A DNA stretch of 64,000 nt, taken from contig NZ_JAOSLC020000002.1 in assembly GCF_026191475.2 (NCBI RefSeq), forward strand, positions 582,001 through 646,000. The letters run 5' to 3'. The position numbers and the translations under genes were made by a program. Every line of letters begins with the position of its first letter. The stretch's first letter is position 1. Of the stretch, positions 27,740 to 37,098 are shown one piece after another. The notes beneath the pieces are model-generated. The model was not told the DNA's origin and made no database searches. It saw nothing but the letters and a program-made list of their open reading frames with translations. Source of the DNA: Polaribacter ponticola. GTDB lineage: Bacteria; Bacteroidota; Bacteroidia; Flavobacteriales; Flavobacteriaceae.

Positions 27740-28192
27740 TTATTTATTTAAAATATCTCTAATAATTTTTAAATGATGATTTGTATGAAGCCTAAGAAAC
27801 TTTATGGTTTGTTTTTTATTTAATTGCTTAAATAAAGGATGTATAAAGTGCTGATGATCCTTAAGAGTTGTTATTAATTTAAGATTCTTAGTTGCTAAAT
27901 CTAACTGATTTTTTACATCTCCAATTGATATTTCTTCTGGCGGCAATACTCTTTTTGGAGACTTTGCCTTTCCTCTTGGAAAAAAACCTATAGTAAAAGT
28001 AATTAATCTTAATAAATTAAACTTAGAATTATAATCTCTAACATCTGATTTTATTAACGCTACAGAAACATTATTTATTACTTTTAAGGAATGATCTAAG
28101 TGCCAACCGACACTTCCTTTGGAAATTTCTTGATTTCCAACATCAAGATATTTTAAATAGCTATTAATTAATTCTAATTCTTTATTTAACAT
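27740..28192 (-). CDS. DinB-like/DUF1569 four-helix protein
   Basis: 150 residues, mostly helical. Histidines expected to bind a metal in the DinB-like superfamily are present: the pair in GWHLDH near residue 31 and the HTNHHLKII motif near residue 136, preceded by IHPLFKQLNKKQ, which marks DUF1569. The same HP-F-x-x-L and HxxHH pattern forms the C-terminal domain of the HMG-CoA reductase at 41002. Members often act as thiol-dependent S-transferases or hydrolases, but no substrate is known for this one. It is transcribed alone behind rluB. The frame is intact. Confidence 0.75.
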   Translation of the reverse strand: MLNKELELINSYLKYLDVGNQEISKGSVGWHLDHSLKVINNVSVALIKSDVRDYNSKFNLLRLITFTIGFFPRGKAKSPKRVLPPEEISIGDVKNQLDLATKNLKLITTLKDHQHFIHPLFKQLNKKQTIKFLRLHTNHHLKIIRDILNK

Positions 28193-28218
28193 GTATAAAC
28201 CTTTTTATTTTTAACAAA

Positions 28219-28243
28219 AAAATCCAACTAAAAAGTTGGATTT
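28219..28243 (-). terminator. Terminator of the pseudouridine synthase gene
   Basis: AAATCCAACT pairs with AGTTGGATTT around a 4-base loop, T-rich on the minus strand, seven bases past the stop at 28250. Confidence 0.8.
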
Positions 28244-28249
28244 ATATAT

Positions 28250-29110
28250 TTATTTCATCATTTGAAGATTGTTAAGCTCTAAATTTGTAAGCTCTCTCCA
28301 TCTACCTCTAGGTAAATTTTTCTTTGTTAATTCAGCAAAAATTACTCTATCTAACTTATTTACTTTGTAACCAACATGTTCAAATATTTTACGAACAATT
28401 CTATTTCTCCCAGAATGTATTTCTATACCTATTTCAGATTTTGGCTGCCCATCTACATATGACACTGCATCAATAAACACTTTTCTACCTTCAATAATAA
28501 CTTCTCCTCTTAGCTTTTCTAAATCTTTTAAATCTAACTTTCTATCTAAAGAGGCATGATATAATTTACGAACATTATGCTTAGGATGTGTTAATTTTTT
28601 AGCTAAATCTCCATCATTAGTAAACAATAAAAGACCTGTAGTATTTCTATCTAATCTACCAACCGGATAAATTCTTTCTTTAGAAGCATTAGAAACTAAC
28701 TCCATAACCGTTTTTCTACCACGATCATCATCCATCGTAGTTATATAGTTTTTAGGTTTATTTAAGAGAATATACCTTTTTTGCTCAGGTGTAATAGAAG
28801 TACCATCAAAACGAACTATGTCATCTGGCTGTACTTTATATCCCATTTCTGTAACAAGCTTCCCATTAACTTCTACACTACCATGTTCTATATAAGTATC
28901 TGCCTCTCTACGAGAACAAACACCAGAATTAGCTATGTATTTATTTAATCGAATTCCAGTCGATTCATTTGCTTTGGGGGTAGACTTTACTTTTTTAAAG
29001 TCTTTTTTAAAACTTTTTCTACTTAGAGGTGTGTTTTTTTTACCATCTCTTTGAGATGTACTTTTTTTACCTTCTTGTCGTCTTCTCGACGAGTTATTCT
29101 TTGAGTCCAT
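28250..29110 (-). CDS. 23S rRNA pseudouridine synthase, RluB/RsuA family
   Basis: 286 residues. A basic disordered N-terminal tail (1-48, rich in Lys, Ser, Arg) precedes an S4 RNA-binding domain (about 50-97, RLNKYIANSGVCSRREADTY) and the catalytic domain with VGRLDRNTTGLLLFTNDGD, in which the Asp is catalytic. GRNRIVRKIFEHVGY marks the RsuA/RluB branch. It most likely modifies 23S rRNA near position 2605 as RluB does; RluE/F-like specificity cannot be excluded. A promoter box lies at 29125-29132. The frame is intact. Confidence 0.93.
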   Translation of the reverse strand: MDSKNNSSRRRQEGKKSTSQRDGKKNTPLSRKSFKKDFKKVKSTPKANESTGIRLNKYIANSGVCSRREADTYIEHGSVEVNGKLVTEMGYKVQPDDIVRFDGTSITPEQKRYILLNKPKNYITTMDDDRGRKTVMELVSNASKERIYPVGRLDRNTTGLLLFTNDGDLAKKLTHPKHNVRKLYHASLDRKLDLKDLEKLRGEVIIEGRKVFIDAVSYVDGQPKSEIGIEIHSGRNRIVRKIFEHVGYKVNKLDRVIFAELTKKNLPRGRWRELTNLELNNLQMMK

Positions 29111-29124
29111 TTATAAAATTTTGG

Positions 29125-29132
29125 CAAAGGTA
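29125..29132 (-). promoter_or_regulatory. Bacteroidota -7 box of the pseudouridine synthase gene
   Basis: CAAAGGTA (TACCTTTG on the coding strand) fits TAnnTTTG, 15 bases upstream of the ATG at 29110. Confidence 0.5.
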
Positions 29133-29146
29133 CTTAAATTGACTTT

Positions 29147-30063
29147 CTAATGCAGCCTATCTATTACTTTTTCTAATAATAGAGATGTATCTATAAAAAC
29201 CAAACTAAGAACACCAACTAATAATAAAAGTTTTAAAATATTATGAAGAAATCGATACTGGTTCTGTCTTTTTGCTTTCCATAAATAAATACCAACAAAA
29301 GACAAGGTTATTAAAGCTGCATAAAAATAAAACCTCATATAACTTAAAGCCGGATAGCTGAATAAAATAATTATCGGAAAAAAAGTTGACAATAAAAGAA
29401 ACAAAGACAATTGTTTTGTTTTTAACTCTCCATAAACCACCGAAAATGTTTTATAATTGTTTACTATCGCACCTTTTATATTTTCTAAATCTTTTATTAA
29501 TTCTCTTACCATAATAACTAAAAACAAAAAAATTGCATGTACAAATATAATTTTAGAGAAGTTTTTATAATACACAAATACGGCAAAAAATGGTAAAATA
29601 GTTAACACTGTAGCAGATATTAATCCGGTAAAAGCATATCTTTTTAGTTTATGAGAATAAAACCAAATACTAAAAATATAGACAGAAAAAAACATTGCTG
29701 ATTTTAAAGAAACAAACAATCCAAAAGTAAATCCTAAAAAATTTAAGAAAAAATAAAGTGATAATTTAGTTGATTGTTTTACATAATTATCCAAACCAGT
29801 TTTAACAGGTCTATTAATTTTATCTACTTGTACATCATAAAAATTATTAATGATATAACCAGCCGCAACTACACAAACTGATGCTAAGACGATATAAAGT
29901 AGATCTATATCAAAAAAAACATGTCTTATAGATTTTTCTGGTGAAAAGATAAATACTGCGGCTAAATATTGCGCTATGATTAAAACTAAAATGTTATAAC
30001 CTCTAATAACCGATAATAAACTGAAGATTTTTTTAATAAAGTCTTCGTATTTGAAGAACTCAT
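29147..30063 (-). CDS. UbiA-family prenyltransferase (frameshifted here)
   Basis: About 305 residues with eight or nine membrane helices. The first aspartate-rich motif reads NNFYDVQVDKINRP, which binds prenyl diphosphate through magnesium. The ATG at 30063 gives MSSSNTKTLLKKIFSLLSVI only if one base is added to the seven-T run at 30028-30034. Bacteroidota homologues are annotated as geranylgeranylglycerol-phosphate geranylgeranyltransferase-like; the real acceptor is unknown. It starts 12 bases after the mevalonate kinase stop, so prenyl-diphosphate supply and use are linked in one unit. Confidence 0.85.
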
Positions 30064-30074
30064 GAGTGTAATTT

Positions 30075-31001
30075 TTAGAACCTATAAACCAATTCTAATT
30101 TATAGTCTTTAAGGCTTTCTTGCGCTTTAGAAAAATCTTCTGTAAAACCCAAAATGTAACCTCCACCACCAGAACCACAAAGTTTTAAATAATAATCATT
30201 CGTTTTAATCCCTTTTTCCCAAACTTTATGAAAAGCATCAGGTATCATAGGTTTAAAATTCTTTAATACTATTTTTGATAGATTTTTTACATTTCCGAAA
30301 AGAGATTTCACATTTCCTTGTAAAAAATCTTCGATACAAGCATCAGTAGAAGCAGAAAATTCTTCACTCAACATTTTTCTAAAACCTTCATTTTTCATCT
30401 TATTCATAAAAATACTTACCATTGGCTCGGTTTCTCCAATTTGTTCAGAATCCAATAAAAACACAGCCCCTTTACCTTCCTTTTGAGATGGAATTCCAGC
30501 TGGTTCAATATTTTCTTTAGAATTAATTAAAATTGGTAAACTTAAATATGAGTTTAATGGATCTAAACCAGAACTTTTTCCATGAAAAAATGATTCCATT
30601 AGAGAAAAAACTTCTTTTAAACTCAACAATTTATCTCGCGTTAAGTTTTCTAGAACAGTAATCTTATTATTTGCATATTTATCATAAATAGAAGCTACTA
30701 AAGCTCCAGAACTACCTACACCATAACCTTGAGGAATAGAAGAATCAAAATACATTCCTTTTTCTAAATCTGTTTTAAATTCTTTTAAATTAAAAGAAAC
30801 TAAATCTGAATTTAAAGCAGAAATATAATTGTAAAATTTGAATAAATTTTCGTTAGACGTTTTAGAATTTCCTTCTAAAACTTCCGTTGTTTTCAACGCT
30901 CCTCTGTAAGCATTAAAAGGTATAGCTAAACCTTTAGAATCTTTTATAATCCCATATTCTCCAAAGAGAAGAATTTTAGCGTAAAATAGTGGTCCTTTCA
31001 T
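30075..31001 (-). CDS. Mevalonate kinase (GHMP kinase)
   Basis: 308 residues. Features: KILLFGEYGII (residues 9-19, the usual GHMP opening KxxLxGEHxV), ATP loop GYGVGSSGALVA (92-103), HGKSSGLDPLNSY (residues about 140-152) with the catalytic Asp, and C-terminal LCGSGGGGYILGF. It phosphorylates mevalonate. Neighbours on the same strand are the UbiA transferase just downstream and mvaD two genes upstream, which supports the mevalonate role over other GHMP kinases. A promoter box lies at 31024-31031. The frame is intact. Confidence 0.85.
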   Translation of the reverse strand: MKGPLFYAKILLFGEYGIIKDSKGLAIPFNAYRGALKTTEVLEGNSKTSNENLFKFYNYISALNSDLVSFNLKEFKTDLEKGMYFDSSIPQGYGVGSSGALVASIYDKYANNKITVLENLTRDKLLSLKEVFSLMESFFHGKSSGLDPLNSYLSLPILINSKENIEPAGIPSQKEGKGAVFLLDSEQIGETEPMVSIFMNKMKNEGFRKMLSEEFSASTDACIEDFLQGNVKSLFGNVKNLSKIVLKNFKPMIPDAFHKVWEKGIKTNDYYLKLCGSGGGGYILGFTEDFSKAQESLKDYKLELVYRF

Positions 31002-31023
31002 ATTTTTTTAATCAATAGCAATG

Positions 31024-31031
31024 CAAAAATA
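31024..31031 (-). promoter_or_regulatory. Bacteroidota -7 box of the mevalonate kinase/UbiA unit
   Basis: CAAAAATA (TATTTTTG on the coding strand) lies 23 bases upstream of the ATG at 31001. Confidence 0.5.
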
Positions 31032-31058
31032 CAAATTAAATTTTTAAGTTAAATTATA

Positions 31059-31550
31059 TCAAATATTTTTATAAAAAGTTTTCCAAACACCTACTTTCTC
31101 ACCTTTTTTATATTTACCTCGAGATTGTATTTTTCCATTTTTATAATACGTTTTCCAACTTCCTTCCCTAAAACCATTAGCATACTTACCAACGCGTTGT
31201 GTTTCTCCTGTGTTATAATATTCTATAAAGTTTCCTTCTGGTTTTCCTTGAACATAATTTACTTTTTGAAATAGTTTTTCATTTTCGTAATAATAATTAA
31301 CTACACCAATATACATTTCCTTATTAGGCTCATTAGTAACACTTAAACCTTGCATTTGTTTTTTTCCTGAAATATAATAGTCAATTATTAAATAACCTTT
31401 TTCTACTTTCTTTGGAGCAATCCTGTAATACTTAGCATTTTCTTTAGTTGTTAGATTCCAATTAGAATCGAACCAAATAGTTTCTTGGGCAGATAGAGAA
31501 GAAGTTAAAAACCCAACAACCATTACAATAATTAAAGTTGAAGTTTTCAT
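31059..31550 (-). CDS. Secreted MORN-repeat (YwqK-like) protein
   Basis: 163 residues with a signal peptide (to about LSAQ, residue 22) and C-terminal MORN-variant repeats about 23 residues apart: GKPEGNFIEYYNTGETQRVG, then GFREGSWKTYYKNGKIQSRG, then GEKVGVWKTFY. Bacteroidota have many such proteins, often labelled YwqK-family antitoxin, though this is a structural likeness only. It lies between mvaD and the mevalonate kinase gene, but a link to isoprenoids is not evident. The frame is intact. Confidence 0.8.
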   Translation of the reverse strand: MKTSTLIIVMVVGFLTSSLSAQETIWFDSNWNLTTKENAKYYRIAPKKVEKGYLIIDYYISGKKQMQGLSVTNEPNKEMYIGVVNYYYENEKLFQKVNYVQGKPEGNFIEYYNTGETQRVGKYANGFREGSWKTYYKNGKIQSRGKYKKGEKVGVWKTFYKNI

Positions 31551-31579
31551 AATATTAAGTTTTAAGGTAACAGATAGTT

Positions 31580-32659
31580 TTATCGCTTTTTTGCTCCAAA
31601 ACCTGCTACATCACAAATATAATGATTTTTCTGGCAGTAATTAGATAACTGACTATCAATAAACTGAATTACATTTTCTCTTTCATTCTCAGGAAACAAA
31701 ACGTGCACATTTGCACCTGCATCTAAAGTAAAACAGATGTTACTATTGTTTTCTTCTCTGTATTCCCAAATTTTATTAATAATTTCTAAAGTATTAGGTT
31801 TCATTAAAATAAAATAAGGATTACTAGTTAACATCATAGCGTGCAAGGTTAATGCCTCACTTTCTACTAATGAAATAAACTCTTTTATACTTCCTTCTTG
31901 TAAAATTTTAGACATTTTACATAAATTTTCATTTGCTTGTTTAAAACGATTTTCTGCGTACGGATGGTTATGCATTAAATTATGGCCAACAGTACTAGAA
32001 ACTTGCTTCTCTCCTTTATCTACCAATAAAATTACATCTTGATAATTTTCAAAAATAGGGTTTATGCTGAAAGGAAATTGAACACCATATAAATCTGAAC
32101 TTCCTTCAATTTCGGGGTGTTCTCCCCAAACTACTAATGGACCTTCTATACTTCTACTTGCGCTACCAGATCCTAATCTAGCTAAAAATGATGCTTTTTT
32201 ATTGATAGATTCTACAGATAAATCAGGATTTAATTCTTGCTCTAAACTCATTAAACACATAGCAATTGCACTTAAACCACTTGCTGATGATGCAATTCCG
32301 CTTGAATGTGGAAAAGAATTTTCTGAATTTATTGTCATTTCATATTCAAAAATATAAGGACAATACTCTTGAATTCTTTTAAAAAATTCTGCAATTTTAG
32401 GCTTAAACTCTTCTTTTGGTTTTCCTTCAAAAAATAAATTAAAACTTACCTCTTCTGATTTTTCTTTCTTAACAAATTCTATAGTGGTTATCGTATGGCA
32501 ATTGTTTAAAGTAAAACTAATCGATGCATTTTTTGGTATTTGAGGATTACTTTTTCCCCAATATTTAACTAATGCAATATTACTTGGTGTTTGCCAAGTA
32601 AAGCTAGCGTTATTAATATGTTTTATTGCTGATTTTACTAAAAATTGATCTGTATTCAA
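31580..32659 (-). CDS. mvaD: Diphosphomevalonate decarboxylase
   Basis: 359 residues. The substrate-binding opening SNIALVKYWGK (about 22-32), the PHSSGIASSASG loop (about 116-127), and CFTLDAGANVHVLFP near residue 308 with the catalytic Asp identify MvaD, which turns mevalonate diphosphate into isopentenyl diphosphate with ATP. The related phosphomevalonate decarboxylase cannot be fully excluded. With the mevalonate kinase (30075), GYDIA kinase (40076) and HMG-CoA reductase (41002) it makes up most of a mevalonate pathway within 13 kb. The frame is intact. Confidence 0.92.
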   Translation of the reverse strand: MNTDQFLVKSAIKHINNASFTWQTPSNIALVKYWGKSNPQIPKNASISFTLNNCHTITTIEFVKKEKSEEVSFNLFFEGKPKEEFKPKIAEFFKRIQEYCPYIFEYEMTINSENSFPHSSGIASSASGLSAIAMCLMSLEQELNPDLSVESINKKASFLARLGSGSASRSIEGPLVVWGEHPEIEGSSDLYGVQFPFSINPIFENYQDVILLVDKGEKQVSSTVGHNLMHNHPYAENRFKQANENLCKMSKILQEGSIKEFISLVESEALTLHAMMLTSNPYFILMKPNTLEIINKIWEYREENNSNICFTLDAGANVHVLFPENERENVIQFIDSQLSNYCQKNHYICDVAGFGAKKR

Positions 32660-32677
32660 GGTCTAAAAATTTTTAAA

Positions 32678-32685
32678 CAAAGATA
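32678..32685 (-). promoter_or_regulatory. Bacteroidota -7 box of mvaD
   Basis: CAAAGATA (TATCTTTG on the coding strand) fits TAnnTTTG, 19 bases ahead of the mvaD start and just after the LytTR gene stop. Confidence 0.5.
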
Positions 32686-32694
32686 AAGTTTAGC

Positions 32695-33381
32695 CTACAC
32701 TTCTGCTAATTTTTGTAAAACGGATTCTTTGTAACCTCTACTAATTGGCAATGCTTTTTTATGAATCTCTATATGCTCATTAGTATAAGATGTAATATTT
32801 TTAAATGAGATAATAAAAGACCTATGAATTCTTAAAAATAATTTTGAGGGCAATTTTTGTTCTAAACTAGTAATAGTTTCTCTAATTACTATTGTTTTTT
32901 CTGTAGTAAATATTTTAACATAATCGCTTAAACTTTCTACATACAAAATAGAACAAAAATCTACTTTTACCATTTTTCTTTCTGATCTTACAAACATGAA
33001 ATCATTATTAATTTCATGAACTTGAAGTTTAGAAATTTTTTGTGTTGCCTCTAAAAATCGATCAAAACTAATAGGTTTTAATAAATAATCTACTACATTT
33101 AAATTAAAGCCATCAATTGCATAATCTCTATATGCAGTAGTAAAAATTATTTGAGTCTTGTTATTTATTACTTTCGCTAAACTAAGTCCTGAAATCTCCG
33201 GCATGTTTATATCTAAAAAAAATAAATCGGTTTCATTTTCTTCTAAATGTAAAAGTGCTTCTGAGGCATTTTTACAACTTTTTACGAGTTCTAAGTTTGG
33301 AGTTTTAGAAATATAAGATGCAATAATTTCTCTTGCAATTGGTTCATCATCTACAATAACACAACTTAACTTATTCCTCAT
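32695..33381 (-). CDS. LytTR response regulator
   Basis: 228 residues. Receiver domain with VDDEPIARE at the N-terminus, phospho-acceptor in LFFLDINMPEISG (about 54-66) and a switch Lys in DYLLKPISFDRF (about 98-109); LytTR DNA-binding domain from about residue 125 (FVRSERKMVKVDF; IHRSFIISF). It pairs with the LytS-type kinase, whose rebuilt 3' end overlaps this start by 11 bases. Such pairs control few, often neighbouring, targets in Bacteroidota. The frame is intact. Confidence 0.95.
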   Translation of the reverse strand: MRNKLSCVIVDDEPIAREIIASYISKTPNLELVKSCKNASEALLHLEENETDLFFLDINMPEISGLSLAKVINNKTQIIFTTAYRDYAIDGFNLNVVDYLLKPISFDRFLEATQKISKLQVHEINNDFMFVRSERKMVKVDFCSILYVESLSDYVKIFTTEKTIVIRETITSLEQKLPSKLFLRIHRSFIISFKNITSYTNEHIEIHKKALPISRGYKESVLQKLAEV

Positions 33382-34423
33382 TTTTTAGATTGATTTTTAA
33401 ATTAACTCTAAACGAAGTCACCTTTTCTACAATTTCTAGATTATAATTATTAGAATACAACATTTCTAATCTTTTTTTATGTTCTCTAACCCAATACCGT
33501 TTCTAGAACTTTTTTATTTTTTGATGAATTTTCTATTGAGAAACTAAGTTCTTTTACATCAACTTTTAATGTAATATTTACACTTACAACCTCATCAATT
33601 TGAGCACCGTGTTTAAAAGCATTTTCTACAAAAGGCAGGAGTAACATTGGTGCAATTTCTAATTTTTTATCAATTAATTTTTTATCGAAACGAATCTGTA
33701 ATCCTTCTTGAAATCTTGATTTCTCTAAAGAAATATAATCTTCAATATGATTAATTTCATCCTGTAAACGTACTAAAGACTTATCAACCTGGTATAAAAT
33801 ATAATCTAATAAATTAGATAACTTTAAAATCATATCTGGTGCTTTATCAGACTTTTTTATAGCAAAACCATATAAAGTATTTAATGTATTAAATAAAAAA
33901 TGCGGATGAATTTGCATTTTCAAAAATTTTAATTCTTGCTCTTTTAATTGCAATTGCGTTTGTAAAAATTTATTCTCTAACGTTTTCTTCTCTTCTAAAG
34001 ATTTATAATTATGCTTTAAAATTTTAATAGCACTGGAAATCGATATTATTAACAAGACACAAACTAAAATAACTCCAGAATTTTTTGTTAATGCTGGCAT
34101 TTGCTGAAACTCTAAATTATAAAAGAATACAAAACCAAAAACCACCGTCATTAAAACAGCACAAACAATAAAAACAACAGCATAAAAAGTATATAATAAA
34201 AATTGTCTATATCTTTTAGCTATTAAAAAACTAGGAATTAAATAGTAAACGAAAACGTAAGAAGAAGAAATGGAAATTGCACTTAAAATACTAGAAAACC
34301 AAAAAATAAAATTTTCATTATTAGAACCAACACTAAAAAAAAGTGAGAAAAAAACCATACTGCAAACCAAAAAAAAATATGTAAAGAACATTTTTTTACG
34401 ATTTCAATTCTAGTTTTGTTCAT
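33371..34423 (-). CDS. LytS-type sensor histidine kinase (three frameshifts here)
   Basis: About 350 residues. Four membrane helices lie in the first 130 residues (rebuilt N-terminus MNKTRIEIVKKCSLHIFFWF). A coiled coil and the His_kinase domain follow (phospho-acceptor in QIHPHFLFNTLNTLYG). The HATPase has PMLLLPFVENAFKHG and ends in NGIGLENIKKRLEMLY. Three missing bases break it: the A7 run 34348-34354 near the start, T3 at 33500-33502, and T7 at 33472-33478. Without them the last 45 residues and the first 25 are lost. It senses an unknown signal and passes phosphate to the overlapping LytTR regulator. Confidence 0.88.
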
Positions 34424-34626
34424 TTTACAAATAAACTATTTTTTTATATTGTTTGAAAAAAATATAGACGAAATACATTTTTAACGAGTGATTTTACAAC
34501 ATTTAAGCTTTATTCATTAAAAAAGGAATATGTGTTAAAACCAAAACTAAACTGGTAACTAGTCGCAAAAAAATTAAAACAATTAGTAAAAACATAATTT
34601 AGCTATGTAATTTTAAAACAAATATT

Positions 34627-34962
34627 ATGAATTTTATCATGGAAGGTGGACCTGTATTTATGGTTCCTTTATTAGTCTTATTAATTATTATTATAATTTT
34701 ATTTATAAAAGGGTTAAAATCAAACACATCAAAAACTGTTAAACTAATTAATTCTCTATCGCTATTCTCTTTTGTATTTGGAGTTCTCGGTTTTATAATT
34801 GGTTTATTAGGCGCATTAGAATCAATTGCAGTTGCTTCTGAGGTTTCTAGTAATGTTTTAGCAGCTGGTTTAAAAACAGGATTGCTTTCTCCTGCTTTAG
34901 GAATGGTAATTTTTCTTTTAGGAAAACTGTTTTCTATTATTTTAACTTGGACAAAGAAATAA
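34627..34962 (+). CDS. Short MotA/TolQ/ExbB-like membrane protein
   Basis: 111 residues with three hydrophobic helices (about 12-28, 45-66, 88-107). The GLLGALESIAVASEVS and LAAGLKTGLLSPALGM stretches follow the ExbB/TolQ proton-channel pattern (G-x-x-x-A-F ... I-S-x-A-L-x-x-T-x-x-G), but the usual cytoplasmic domain is missing; full ExbB proteins exceed 200 residues. It could be a minimal relative rather than a working proton channel. The stop overlaps the next gene's start (TAATG), so it is translationally coupled to an alpha/beta hydrolase, an unusual partner. Confidence 0.65.
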   Translation: MNFIMEGGPVFMVPLLVLLIIIIILFIKGLKSNTSKTVKLINSLSLFSFVFGVLGFIIGLLGALESIAVASEVSSNVLAAGLKTGLLSPALGMVIFLLGKLFSIILTWTKK

Positions 34963-36407
34963 TGAGACCTTTTGAAATTATTTTACTTCTACTATCAGTA
35001 GCATCAATTTTTTATTTTTCTATCAGAAAAAATTCTACAAACAAAAAAATAGAACTGACCTTAATTTTTGGCTTGTTAGCTATTCATCTAATTTTCGAAA
35101 GCTATAGGTGGCAAATGATTCCAATATATATTTTACTACTCGTTTTTACTATTTGTTCTTATAAAAATCTTTTACTTTTAAAAGGAAAATGGTTTTTAAA
35201 AACTATAAAAATAATTGGTATATTCTTCTTACTAATTATTGGATTTATTTTACCAAGTACTTTACCTATTTTTAAACTTCCAAAAACAACAGGAAGTTAT
35301 AAAGTAGGCTCACAATACATGCATCTAAAAACCGATAGAGAAGAAACTATTACAGAAAACAAAGATGATAAAAGAGAGTTAATGATTAAAGTTTGGTATC
35401 CTGCAAACATCAAAAATGAAGAAAAAGAGCCTTATTTAAATGATGGTGATCGTTTTAGCTTTGCTGCAAAATATGGTTTACCAAACAGTACTTTCAACTA
35501 TTTAAATGCTATTGAAACAAATACCTATTTAAATCCAAAAGTGGCGGAAAACAAATTCCCTATTCTTATTTTTTCTCATGGTTCTTACTCAAAAGCTTCT
35601 GGTTATTATGCAATTATTGAAGAAATTGTAAGTCATGGATATATCGTTTTAAACATTAATCATACTTATGAAAGTACAGGAACTTTATTTCCAGACGGAA
35701 GAATAAAACTTTACAACAAAACATACGACAACAAGTATATTAGCACTCAAGAAATGGCAGAATTAGCATGGAAAATGCAACAAGATTACACCAATGCTAA
35801 AAACGAAGAAGAAAGATTAATTACTTCAGATTTTGCTTTAAAAAATTACATTGCTGCAGATATTTCTAAAAGGTGGTCTAAAGATATTTCTTCTGTGATT
35901 GATGTAGTAGAAAACTGGAATAATAATTCTTTTTTAGCGAATCATTTAGATATTACTAAAATTGGTGTTTTTGGGCATTCACAAGGAGGAACGTCTGTTG
36001 CACAATCTATTTTAGATGATAAAAGAGTTTCTGCTGGCGCAAATTTAGATGGTGTTCAATGGGGAAACATGATTGACACTTTAGTTACAAAACCCTTTCT
36101 TGTAATTTCATCAGATTGGAAACATCCACACCCAAATTACAACAAATACGCATATAGAAATGGAGGAACAGATATTTTCTATGAAGCTAAAATTAAAAAC
36201 TCTGGTCATGCAAGTTTTATGGATATTCCTTTATTGATTAATATTCCTCAGTTAAATGAATCTGGCTCAATAAACCCTAAAGAAGCTTATCAAACCATAA
36301 ACGAAACTCTTGTTTCATTTTTTGATAATCACTTAAAAAATAAGCAAAACGATTTATTAAAATTGAAGGAAAAACACCCTTCTTTAGAAATAGATTTAAG
36401 GCAATAA
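34962..36407 (+). CDS. Membrane-anchored alpha/beta hydrolase, PAF-acetylhydrolase-like
   Basis: 481 residues from ATG 34962. Three to four N-terminal helices (to about residue 110) anchor a hydrolase domain with KVWYPANI, ILIFSHGSYSKASGYY and the nucleophile elbow FGHSQGGTS (Ser near residue 340). A His in IKNSGHASFMDIPLL (about 415) completes the triad. This layout fits PAF-AH II or dienelactone-hydrolase-like lipases that act on short esters. The start is chosen because it forms TAATG with the stop of the ExbB-like gene; an upstream TTG would add only five residues. A terminator follows at 36429. The frame is intact. Confidence 0.8.
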   Translation: MRPFEIILLLLSVASIFYFSIRKNSTNKKIELTLIFGLLAIHLIFESYRWQMIPIYILLLVFTICSYKNLLLLKGKWFLKTIKIIGIFFLLIIGFILPSTLPIFKLPKTTGSYKVGSQYMHLKTDREETITENKDDKRELMIKVWYPANIKNEEKEPYLNDGDRFSFAAKYGLPNSTFNYLNAIETNTYLNPKVAENKFPILIFSHGSYSKASGYYAIIEEIVSHGYIVLNINHTYESTGTLFPDGRIKLYNKTYDNKYISTQEMAELAWKMQQDYTNAKNEEERLITSDFALKNYIAADISKRWSKDISSVIDVVENWNNNSFLANHLDITKIGVFGHSQGGTSVAQSILDDKRVSAGANLDGVQWGNMIDTLVTKPFLVISSDWKHPHPNYNKYAYRNGGTDIFYEAKIKNSGHASFMDIPLLINIPQLNESGSINPKEAYQTINETLVSFFDNHLKNKQNDLLKLKEKHPSLEIDLRQ

Positions 36408-36428
36408 TCTTTTTTCAATACTGATAAC

Positions 36429-36465
36429 AAGCATCATTTTTTAAATTAGAAATGATGCTTTTTTG
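36429..36465 (+). terminator. Terminator of the hydrolase gene
   Basis: AAGCATCATTT pairs with AAATGATGCTT, followed by T6, 22 bases after the stop at 36407. It lies directly before the thiN promoter. Confidence 0.85.
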
Positions 36466-36469
36466 TTTG

Positions 36470-36477
36470 TATTTTTG
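36470..36477 (+). promoter_or_regulatory. Bacteroidota -7 box of thiN
   Basis: TATTTTTG fits TAnnTTTG. The ATG at 36484 begins only seven bases later, so the transcript would have almost no leader. Confidence 0.5.
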
Positions 36478-36483
36478 CCATTA

Positions 36484-37090
36484 ATGAAACAAAAAAAGGT
36501 TTTCTTATTATTAAATGGTGAAGTTCCAAAAATGCTTCCAGATTTATCTGATTACGATCTTGTTTGCGCAACAGATGGCGCATATCATTTCTTAGAAGAA
36601 AATAAGATCATTCCAGATTTTGTTTCTGGCGATTTAGATTCTTCAGAAAAAATCCCTAAAAACATAAAGGTGGTTCATACACCTAATCAAGATTATACAG
36701 ACTTTGATAAAATACTTCAAATCTTATTTGATAAAGGTTTTTTTATGGTTGATGTTTATGGAGCAAGCGGCAAAGAGCAAGATCATTTCTTAGGAAATTT
36801 ACACACTGCAATTCAATGGAAAAAGAAACTAAAATTAACTTTTTTAGATAATCATAGTCGTTTTTTTAGCAGATAAAAGCACAACTGTTTCCAATTGTAA
36901 AAACAAAACCATTTCTTTAATTCCTTTTCCAAAAGCAACAAATATTACAACTGAAGGTTTACAATATCAATTAAATAAAGAAGATTTAATTTTTGGCAAA
37001 AGAATTGGCACAAGAAATAAAGCCATTAAAAACGATATACAAATTACCTTTAAAAATGGGGAGTTATTCATTTTTATCAATCATTTATAA
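36484..37090 (+). CDS. thiN: Thiamine diphosphokinase (frameshifted here)
   Basis: About 201 residues. Residues MKQKKVFLLLNGEVP start a Rossmann-like domain, with CATDGAYHFL, DFVSGDLDSSE (metal-binding Asp pair) and TPNQDYTDFDK, the core motifs of thiamine pyrophosphokinase, which turns thiamine into thiamine diphosphate. An extra T in the seven-T run at 36861-36867 shifts the frame at residue 126; correction gives NHSRFLADKSTTVS and the C-terminal beta-sandwich to the stop at 37090. ATG 36484 is chosen over upstream codons because those overlap the promoter and terminator. A small conserved gene follows in eight bases. Confidence 0.88.
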
Positions 37091-37098
37091 AACAAATT

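Noticed and set aside
31059..31550. Toxin-antitoxin role for the MORN-type protein
   Set aside because: It has a signal peptide and no toxin partner; the antitoxin label is a naming habit for this repeat type.
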